Positions 1 through 6,622 of a stretch of DNA of 8,056 bases are shown here, one piece after another. The translations under genes were made by a program, and so were the position numbers. The notes under the pieces are model-generated. The model did no database searches and had not been told where the DNA came from. It worked only from the letters and a program-made list of their open reading frames with translations. Position 1 is the stretch's first letter; every line of letters begins with the position of its first letter. The DNA is taken from the NCBI GenBank assembly GCA_903879975.1, contig CAIRNL010000143.1, positions 1 through 8,056 on the forward strand, read 5' to 3'. Source of the DNA: an uncultured Chloroflexota bacterium. Lineage in GTDB: Bacteria > Chloroflexota > Anaerolineae > Caldilineales > Caldilineaceae.

Positions 1-1405
1 CGGCGCCGCCGAACGGCAGGAGCGTGAACTGCCGCGGATCGTGGCCCCGCTCCACTGAGACGCGGCGCAGTGCCCGCTCCATGGTTGCGTTGGCCACGCG
101 CACGATGCCCAGCGCCATTGCCTCTGCATCCAGCCCAAGCTGTGCACCCAGCTCCCCTACGGTGCGCCGGGCCGTTGCCTCATGGAGGTGGATCTGGCCG
201 CTGCCGCCTAGAAAGCCGCCTGCGTCGAGCCGGCCAAGGACGAGATTAGCGTCGGTGACGGTGGGTTGCGTCCCACCGCGCCCGTAGCATGCCGGGCCAG
301 GGAGCGCCCCGGCACTCTGCGGGCCGACCTGGAGCGCTCCGCCCGTATCGACAAAGGCAATACTGCCGCCCCCTGCACCCACGGTGTGAATGTCAATCAC
401 CGGCAGGCGCAGAGGTAGATCGGTGATGGTGCTCTCTGCCGTCGTCGGGATCGTGCCGGGGCAGAGCGCAACGTCGGTGCTGGTGCCGCCCATGTCGAAG
501 GTAATCAGATTGACGGCTGCAGGACGGGCAGAAGTGGCGCTCGGGTTAGCTGCTTGCAGTGCAAGCGCCTGCTCTGCCACGGCAAAGGCTCCGACGACAC
601 CGCCGGCTGGTCCGCTGAGCACGACACGCGCGGCCTGGTCTGCCGCCTGGTGCAGGCCGATGACCCCGCCGTTCGACTGCATGATCCGCACGGGGGGCGG
701 GTCGCCCTTGGGCCAGGCAGCCTCTTGCGCCAGTGCGTCTTCCAACCGTGCCAGGTAGCGCGCCACCAGCGGTTGGACATAGGCATTGATGACGGTAGTC
801 GATGTGCGCTCGAATTCACGGTACTCGGGCAGGATCTCGCTGCTCAGCGAGAGTGGCAGGTCAGGCAGCGCCTGGTGGATGGCTTCTGCTATCCGGCGTT
901 CATGCAGCGGGTTGTGATAGGAAAAGAGCAGGACGATGGCCAGGCTTTCGATGGCCTCGGCTGCGATTCTGCCGGCCAGGGCAGCAAGATCGCCTTCGTC
1001 CAATGGAGTCAGCACAGCGCCGGTGTGGTCAAGCCGTTCGCGGATCTCCAGCCGGTGCGCCTCTTTCACGAGAGGAGCCGGGCGTTCCTGATGCAGGCGA
1101 TAGAGGTGGGGGCGATTCTGTCGGCCGATGGCCAGCACGTCGCCAAAGCCAGCCGTGGTCAACAGTGCTGTGCGAGCCCCCCGTCGTTCGAGCAGCGCGT
1201 TGGTCGCCACGGTCATGCCATGGACGATCTCCAGCTGGCCGGCTGCGGCGCCGTCGCCTGCCAGCAGACCATTTTCGTGCAGCCCTGTGAGAATGGCGCG
1301 ACTCTGGTCGCCGGGTGTGGTCGGGATCTTGTGAATGATCAGTTGGCCGTCGCGCCAGATGACGAAATCGGTGAACGTACCACCGACGTCAATTCCAACA
1401 AGCAT
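1..1405 (-). CDS. hyuA: HyuA-type hydantoinase / 5-oxoprolinase subunit A, partial (C-terminus beyond left edge)
   Basis: I translated the minus strand from an ATG at 1405-1403; the frame stays open for 468 codons to the left edge. The product begins MLVGIDVGGTFTD, the N-terminal phosphate-binding loop of the hydantoinase/oxoprolinase (ASKHA-fold) family. It continues with HGMTVATNALLERRGARTAL (residues 62-81) and GRQNRPHLYRL (94-104), then EYREFERTSTTVINAY (194-209), SGPAGG (264-269) and the second nucleotide-binding motif DMGGTSTDVAL (304-314). The last visible residues, LLPFGGA, match the conserved FGGAGP(L)HA stretch. Family members run about 650-700 residues, so roughly 200 are missing. 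Known members hydrolyse cyclic amides (hydantoins, 5-oxoproline, N-methylhydantoin, acetophenone-type carboxylations) using ATP, usually with a HyuB partner; that partner would lie to the left, out of view. The exact substrate cannot be read from sequence. The start is supported by AGGA 8 bases upstream. The gene is divergent from the ABC importer. Confidence 0.93.
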   Translation of the reverse strand, partial: MLVGIDVGGTFTDFVIWRDGQLIIHKIPTTPGDQSRAILTGLHENGLLAGDGAAAGQLEIVHGMTVATNALLERRGARTALLTTAGFGDVLAIGRQNRPHLYRLHQERPAPLVKEAHRLEIRERLDHTGAVLTPLDEGDLAALAGRIAAEAIESLAIVLLFSYHNPLHERRIAEAIHQALPDLPLSLSSEILPEYREFERTSTTVINAYVQPLVARYLARLEDALAQEAAWPKGDPPPVRIMQSNGGVIGLHQAADQAARVVLSGPAGGVVGAFAVAEQALALQAANPSATSARPAAVNLITFDMGGTSTDVALCPGTIPTTAESTITDLPLRLPVIDIHTVGAGGGSIAFVDTGGALQVGPQSAGALPGPACYGRGGTQPTVTDANLVLGRLDAGGFLGGSGQIHLHEATARRTVGELGAQLGLDAEAMALGIVRVANATMERALRRVSVERGHDPRQFTLLPFGGA

Positions 1406-1413
1406 AGCGTGGA

Positions 1414-1417
1414 TCCT
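1414..1417 (-). promoter_or_regulatory. Ribosome binding site of the hyuA-like gene
   Basis: On the minus strand the leader reads ACAGGATCCACGCT followed by ATG. The AGGA core ends 8 bases before the start codon, a normal Shine-Dalgarno spacing, and it supports the start at 1405. Confidence 0.6.
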
Positions 1418-1453
1418 GTCCGAACGGTTGCCACGTACCCCAATCGTTCTGGT

Positions 1454-1481
1454 TTGCTCGGTGTACAGGTTCCGTTATAAT
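1454..1481 (+). promoter_or_regulatory. Predicted sigma70-type promoter for the ABC importer operon
   Basis: TTGCTC (1454-1459) is followed after 16 bases by a perfect TATAAT (1476-1481). Transcription would start near 1488, leaving an untranslated leader of about 140 bases before the lipoprotein ATG at 1628. The -35 match is weak (TTG plus one), so an activator could be involved, but I see no clear operator palindrome other than the -10 symmetry itself. Confidence 0.55.
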
Positions 1482-1505
1482 AACAGCAACGCTCCGGCTT
1501 GTCAC
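1477..1505 (-). promoter_or_regulatory. Predicted sigma70-type promoter for the hyuA-like gene
   Basis: Read on the minus strand, GTGACA (plus coordinates 1500-1505; 5 of 6 match to TTGACA) is followed after exactly 17 bases by TATTAT (1477-1482; 5 of 6 match to TATAAT). The start of transcription would fall near 1470, giving a leader of about 65 bases before the ATG at 1405. The -10 box overlaps the -10 box of the rightward promoter almost completely. This is a consensus match only; no transcript data are available. Confidence 0.55.
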
Positions 1506-1526
1506 GTTTCTGTGCTGTGCCCAAGA

Positions 1527-1566
1527 CGGCTACGGCCAGAAAGCCTCCAATAGCCTGTCGTAGCCG
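1527..1566 (+). other. Inverted repeat in the importer-operon leader
   Basis: CGGCTACG (1527-1534) and CGTAGCCG (1559-1566) are perfect 8-base complements separated by a 24-base loop, inside the predicted 5' leader of the binding-protein mRNA. It could form a leader hairpin. No T run follows it, so it is not an obvious terminator, and I do not recognise a known riboswitch. It may be chance or part of an uncharacterised leader fold. Confidence 0.35.
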
Positions 1567-1612
1567 AATTTGCGAGCAGTCGTTTTCCAAGCTTTCTCTT
1601 CGTGATATCCGT

Positions 1613-1618
1613 AGGAGG
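1613..1618 (+). promoter_or_regulatory. Strong ribosome binding site that fixes the lipoprotein start
   Basis: AGGAGG lies 9 bases before the ATG at 1628. The frame is also open upstream to a TTG at 1499, but that start has no such site and would put about 43 residues in front of a complete lipoprotein signal peptide. The start at 1628 is therefore preferred. Confidence 0.85.
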
Positions 1619-1627
1619 ATCCAAGGT

Positions 1628-2716
<1,089 letters not shown>

Positions 2717-2737
2717 TGCAAACAACGGCTTAGTCAG

Positions 2738-2771
2738 ACAGGAGGCAAGGTATACCTTGCCTCCTGTTTTT
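2738..2771 (+). terminator. Intrinsic terminator / attenuator between binding-protein and permease genes
   Basis: ACAGGAGGCAAGGTA (2738-2752) is followed directly by its exact reverse complement (2753-2767) and then a run of T to 2771. This gives a 15-bp perfect palindrome whose tip must open into a small loop. It lies 21 bases after the lipoprotein stop and 70 bases before the first permease start. I see no convincing new promoter in the 70 bases after it, so the permeases and ATPase probably depend on read-through. Confidence 0.85.
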
Positions 2772-2841
2772 AGAAGATGCTGGCTTCACTGCATCGGCCC
2801 GCATCCGTGTTCGCCCACCTTGCCTGGTCCAGGAGCCGCCA

Positions 2842-3963
2842 ATGAACTCTACCTCTCTGCGCCGGATAGGGCAGACGCTCCTCATTCCGATTCTGGCTGT
2901 CTTTTCTGCCCTGGTTGTCGGGGCGATCATCATGTGGATTTTTGGCGACAATCCCATCGCTGCCTATCGCGGCTTGTTTGAAGGCGCCGTCGGCAACGCC
3001 CGTGCCTGGTCGACCACAATCCGCAAGATGACGCCGCTCATCCTGACCGGCCTCTCGGTCGCCGTTGCGTTCAAGGCCGGCTTGTTCAATATCGGCGCGT
3101 CCGGTCAGTTCATCATGGGCACGGTCTGCTCGGTGGCAGTGGGCGTCAACTTTGAGGGGATGCCGGCCGCCATCCATCTGCCCCTGGCGTTGCTGGCAGG
3201 TATTGCCGGTGGCATGGCATGGGGGTTGATCCCTGGTCTCCTCAAGGTTTTCACCGGCGCGCACGAAGTGATCGTCACGATCATGCTCAACTATGTGGCC
3301 AGCCTCTTTGCAAGCTGGACCGTCTACGCCGGCGGTACGCAGGGCCAGACTCCCGGCCCCCTGTGGGATCCTACGGCAGGTCCGATCTCGGAGACGGCGG
3401 ATGTCTTCCTCAGCGCACGGCTGCCGTGGATTTTTGCCGAACCCTACCGCGTGCACTGGGGTGTCGTGATTGCGTTGGGGGTGGCGCTGCTCATGGGGTG
3501 GGTCATCTTCAAGACGACGCTTGGTTTCGAGACGCGTACCGTCGGCGCCAACAACAAGGCTGCGCGCTACGCCGGCATGAACGTCAACTGGATCATTATC
3601 CTGACGATGATGATCGCCGGCGGACTGGCAGGGCTGGCCGGCAGCATCGAGACGCTCGGACTCAACCACAAGTTTGCGCCGGAGTTCACTGGGGGCGTCG
3701 GCTTTGACGGGATCACTGTCGCATTGCTGGGCCAGACGAACCCCATCGGTGTCGTCCTGTCCGCCTTTCTTCTGGGCGCACTCGATGCTGGTGGGGCGCG
3801 TATGCAGTTTGATGCTGGCGTCTCGGCTGACATTATCCAGGTCATCCAGGCGCTGGTGCTCGCCTTTGTGGCGGCGCCAACGATCATCCGCCAGATCTAT
3901 CGCATCCGCAAGTCAAGCGATCGGGTGGAATCGACCGTCTTCAGCAGCGGATGGGGGAGGTAA
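2842..3963 (+). CDS. ABC importer inner-membrane permease 1 (BPD_transp_2 family, nucleoside type)
   Basis: This 373-residue, strongly hydrophobic protein has about nine membrane segments, roughly at 12-34, 63-78, 87-104, 112-134, 143-163, 205-224, 251-270, 293-315 and 330-349. Family landmarks include KAGLFNIGASGQF (78-90), TGAHEVIVTIMLNY (138-151) and the cytoplasmic stretch GANNKAARYAGMNV (235-248), which in this family contacts the ATPase. These match the larger permease of BMP-type systems (B. subtilis YufP/NupP-like; BmpB in annotation pipelines). The ATG is preceded by AGGAG with 6 bases of spacing. It follows the terminator-like hairpin and lies 6 bases before the second permease, so the two are surely translated from one message. 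It should pair with permease 2 as a heterodimeric channel. The substrate is inferred from the binding-protein family only. Confidence 0.93.
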   Translation: MNSTSLRRIGQTLLIPILAVFSALVVGAIIMWIFGDNPIAAYRGLFEGAVGNARAWSTTIRKMTPLILTGLSVAVAFKAGLFNIGASGQFIMGTVCSVAVGVNFEGMPAAIHLPLALLAGIAGGMAWGLIPGLLKVFTGAHEVIVTIMLNYVASLFASWTVYAGGTQGQTPGPLWDPTAGPISETADVFLSARLPWIFAEPYRVHWGVVIALGVALLMGWVIFKTTLGFETRTVGANNKAARYAGMNVNWIIILTMMIAGGLAGLAGSIETLGLNHKFAPEFTGGVGFDGITVALLGQTNPIGVVLSAFLLGALDAGGARMQFDAGVSADIIQVIQALVLAFVAAPTIIRQIYRIRKSSDRVESTVFSSGWGR

Positions 3964-3969
3964 CTATTG

Positions 3970-5019
3970 ATGGGTGAGCGCCGTTATCGGATTACTTCCT
4001 TTATCATCGGTGGGCTGATCCTCGTCTTTGCCATCATGGCGATCCTGGTCAATATCACCCCGCTGGGTGACAGTGCGTGGATGCGCGCCTTTTTTGGCGT
4101 CAGCGCGCTGAATTTTACGCTGCGCGCCAGCGTGCCCTTGATCCTGGGCGCCATGTGCGGCATTCTCTGCGAGCGCACGGGCATCATCAATATCGGCATC
4201 GAGGGCATGATGCTGGCAGGCGCCTTTGCCGCCTTCGTGGCCAAGACCAGCACCAATGGCTGGCCATTGCTTGCCAGCCTGCTCTTCGGCGTGCTCGCTG
4301 CGCTGGTGACAGGCGGACTCATGGGGCTGCTGCACGGCGTTTTTTCTATTCGCTACCGCATGGATCAGATTATCTCTGGTACGGTGTTGATCATTCTGGC
4401 GGCCGGTCTCACGGCGTACCTCTTTGACCGTGATGCTGTTGCCGAGGGCAAGTTTGGCACTATCGCCTTGCCCGGCCTGTCACAAATTCCAGTGCTGGGT
4501 GAAGTGCTTTTCACCAATCCGCCACTGACCTATACTGCGCTGATCCTGGTAGCTGTGATCCACGTGGCACTCTTCCACACACGCTGGGGGTTGCGCTCCC
4601 GCGCATGCGGCGAGCACCCGCGTGCAGCCGATACGGTCGGCATCAATGTCAATCGCTTCCGCTACATGAATACGATTCTGGGCGGGATGCTGGCTGGTTT
4701 GGCGGGTGGTTTCCTCGTGCTGGAGGCCGTGGGGCAATTCCAGGAAGGCATGACAGCCGGGCGTGGCTTCATCTCGCTGGCCGCTATGATCTTCGGCAAC
4801 TGGATGCCTTTCGGCGCAATGGGTGCTGCGTTGCTCTTCGGCTATACGCAGGCGCTGCAGAACGAACTGCTGCTGGCCGGCGTCACCACGGTGCCGCGCC
4901 AGTTTGTCAGTATGATCCCGTATCTCGTGACGATCATCGCTGTCTCCGGCTTCGTCGGTCGCGTGCGGCCGCCTGCAGCAGAGGGCAAGGTCTACGAGAC
5001 CGAAGGCGGTTCGGAATAG
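3970..5019 (+). CDS. ABC importer inner-membrane permease 2 (BPD_transp_2 family, nucleoside type)
   Basis: This 349-residue hydrophobic protein matches the smaller permease of BMP-type importers (B. subtilis YufQ/NupQ-like). Landmarks are GIINIGIEGMMLAGAF (71-86), YRMDQIISG (129-137) and the cytoplasmic ATPase-contact stretch GEHPRAADTVGINV (214-227), equivalent to the GANNKAARYAG motif of permease 1. The first membrane segment is at about 8-28, with further segments across the rest of the chain. The start codon is ambiguous: TTG at 3967 directly precedes ATG at 3970. GGGGAGG (3954-3960), inside the end of permease 1, lies 9 bases from the ATG and 6 from the TTG, and I prefer the ATG. It forms the channel with permease 1 and is followed 24 bases later by the ATPase gene. 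Confidence 0.93.
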   Translation: MGERRYRITSFIIGGLILVFAIMAILVNITPLGDSAWMRAFFGVSALNFTLRASVPLILGAMCGILCERTGIINIGIEGMMLAGAFAAFVAKTSTNGWPLLASLLFGVLAALVTGGLMGLLHGVFSIRYRMDQIISGTVLIILAAGLTAYLFDRDAVAEGKFGTIALPGLSQIPVLGEVLFTNPPLTYTALILVAVIHVALFHTRWGLRSRACGEHPRAADTVGINVNRFRYMNTILGGMLAGLAGGFLVLEAVGQFQEGMTAGRGFISLAAMIFGNWMPFGAMGAALLFGYTQALQNELLLAGVTTVPRQFVSMIPYLVTIIAVSGFVGRVRPPAAEGKVYETEGGSE

Positions 5020-5043
5020 ACCATTTGGGCGGAGAGAATTCCA

Positions 5044-6564
5044 TTGACCAGCGATACACCTGTGCTTGAAGCACGCAGTATTACTAAGATTTTTCCGGGC
5101 GTGATCGCCAACCAGGACGTCAATCTCAAGCTGCGCAAGGGCGAAATTCTGGCTCTGCTCGGCGAGAACGGCGCCGGTAAATCGACGCTGATGAACATCA
5201 TCTTTGGTCTCTATCACCCGACTGAAGGCGAAATTCTCGTCAACGGCCAGCCAGTGATGATGAAGACCCCGCGTGATGCCATCGCCCTGGGCATCGGGAT
5301 GGTGCACCAGCACTTTCAACTCGTACCGGTCATGACGGTGACCGATAATATTATGCTTGGCGATGAGCCGGTCAAGTATGGGATGCTCGACCGGCGCAAA
5401 GTGGCCGCACGCGTCCAAGAAATCTCTGCGCGCTATGATTTGCAGGTCGATACGGAGGCTGTTGTCGAGGACCTGCCCGTTGGCGTGCGCCAGCGCGTCG
5501 AGATTGTGAAGTCGCTCTATCGCAACGCTAATATTCTGATCCTCGACGAGCCGACGGCTGTGCTGACCCCTCAGGAGATCGAGGGTCTCTTCCGCGTGAT
5601 GCAGACGCTGAAGGAGCAGGGCAATTCCATCATTTTCATCACACACAAACTCAAGGAAGTGCTGCGAATTGCCGACCGCATCATGGTGCTGCGCAGCGGA
5701 CGCACCGTGGGCGAGGCAGACCCAAAGACGGCGACGCAGCAACAGCTGGCTGAGATGATGGTCGGCCGTGAAGTGATCCTGACGGTCGAGAAAGGCGAAG
5801 CCGCGCCCGGCGACGTCGTGCTGGAGATCGAGAATCTCAAAGCGAGCAGCGACCTGGGCGATCCAGCGCTGCGCAGTGTCTCGCTGTCGGTGCGTTCCGG
5901 TGAGATCGTCGGTGTGGCTGGCGTGCAGGGCAACGGCCAGACCGAACTGGTCGAGGTGATCACGGGACTGCGCAAGGCGGAGGGCGGCAACGTCCGCATC
6001 AAAGGCGTGGACATGACCAATGCCAGCCCGCGCCGCATCATGCATGAAGGGCAGAGCAGCCACGTGCCAGAAGATCGCCATGCCTATGGCATGGTCGATT
6101 CCTATTCTATCGCCGATAATCTGGTCCTGAATCAATACTATCTTGCACCCTATGCCCGCGCTGCAACGATCCAGCAGGGTGCTATTGAGGAGCACGCCAG
6201 GGCGCTGGTCGCCGAATTTGACGTGCGCACGCCCAGCATCCATACACATGGCGGCAGCCTGTCCGGGGGTAACCAGCAGAAGATGGTCGTCGCCCGTGAA
6301 TTCAGCCGCCCGATCGATCTCCTGATCGCAGCCCAGCCGACGCGTGGCATCGACGTCGGTTCTATCGAATTTATCCACAACCAAATCGTTGCCAAGCGCG
6401 ACGAGGGCGTGGCGGTTCTGCTGGTCAGCGCCGAGCTCGACGAGATTATGGCACTCTCCGATCGCATCGCAGTGATGTACAAAGGCGAGATGATCGATAT
6501 CGTCGACCGCAAGGAGGCCACGCGTGAGGGTCTCGGCCTGTTGATGGCCGGTGTGAAGCAGTAG
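5044..6564 (+). CDS. ABC importer ATPase with two nucleotide-binding domains (sugar/nucleoside type)
   Basis: This 506-residue protein contains two tandem ABC domains, as in RbsA and B. subtilis YufO/NupO. The first domain has Walker A GENGAGKST (40-48), Q-loop HQHFQL (88-93), signature LPVGV (144-148; this family does not use canonical LSGGQ here), Walker B ILILDEP (164-170) and the switch His201 in FITHKL. The second domain has a degenerate P-loop GVQGNGQTEL (293-302) without the GKS/T lysine, a good signature LSGGNQQK (406-413) and AAQPTRGIDVG (429-439) in place of a DEP Walker B. I recall that arrangement as usual in this family rather than as decay. The likely consequence is one fully competent and one asymmetric ATP site. 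Translation appears to start at TTG 5044, with GGAGAG 7 bases upstream; there is no in-frame ATG before the Walker A lysine. It powers uptake through the two permeases encoded just upstream. Confidence 0.95.
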   Translation: MTSDTPVLEARSITKIFPGVIANQDVNLKLRKGEILALLGENGAGKSTLMNIIFGLYHPTEGEILVNGQPVMMKTPRDAIALGIGMVHQHFQLVPVMTVTDNIMLGDEPVKYGMLDRRKVAARVQEISARYDLQVDTEAVVEDLPVGVRQRVEIVKSLYRNANILILDEPTAVLTPQEIEGLFRVMQTLKEQGNSIIFITHKLKEVLRIADRIMVLRSGRTVGEADPKTATQQQLAEMMVGREVILTVEKGEAAPGDVVLEIENLKASSDLGDPALRSVSLSVRSGEIVGVAGVQGNGQTELVEVITGLRKAEGGNVRIKGVDMTNASPRRIMHEGQSSHVPEDRHAYGMVDSYSIADNLVLNQYYLAPYARAATIQQGAIEEHARALVAEFDVRTPSIHTHGGSLSGGNQQKMVVAREFSRPIDLLIAAQPTRGIDVGSIEFIHNQIVAKRDEGVAVLLVSAELDEIMALSDRIAVMYKGEMIDIVDRKEATREGLGLLMAGVKQ

Positions 6565-6611
6565 GCAGCGCCCAGACGGGCGCTGCACCGCTCTGCCCGT
6601 CTGGGCACTGC
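6565..6611 (+). terminator. Two mutually exclusive GC-rich hairpins after the importer operon (possible terminator or processing site)
   Basis: Immediately after the ATPase stop, GCAGCGCCC (6565-6573) can pair perfectly with GGGCGCTGC (6578-6586) around the loop AGAC. Alternatively GCCCAGACGGGC (6570-6581) can pair perfectly with GCCCGTCTGGGC (6595-6606); this second stem is extended by GCAG/CTGC (6565-6568 with 6608-6611) across one mismatch. The two folds share bases and cannot coexist. No T run follows on either strand, so a classical intrinsic terminator is not shown. Factor-dependent termination, mRNA 3'-end protection or attenuation of the next gene are alternatives. Confidence 0.45.
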
Positions 6612-6622
6612 CCAAATCCAAC

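Noticed and set aside
554..1480. A 308-codon plus-strand open frame
   Set aside because: It lies opposite the HyuA-like gene, whose minus-strand frame carries several hydantoinase motifs, and it also runs through the promoter region.
1499..1627. N-terminal extension of the lipoprotein from a TTG at 1499
   Set aside because: The extension would precede a complete lipoprotein signal peptide. The AGGAGG site at 1613-1618 points to ATG 1628, and the extension lies within the predicted leader.
1488..1627. Purine riboswitch in front of the nucleoside-type importer
   Set aside because: I looked for the conserved junction and loop sequences of the purine aptamer and did not find them in the right order or spacing.
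2770..3669. A 299-codon minus-strand open frame opposite permease 1
   Set aside because: It is the shadow of a clear membrane permease frame; the product is low-complexity, charged and unlike any family.
5917..6360. Second ABC domain of the ATPase as a decayed copy (no GKS/T, AAQP instead of a DEP Walker B)
   Set aside because: As I recall the family, this substitution pattern is normal in the C-terminal half of sugar/nucleoside tandem ATPases, and the LSGGNQQK signature is intact.
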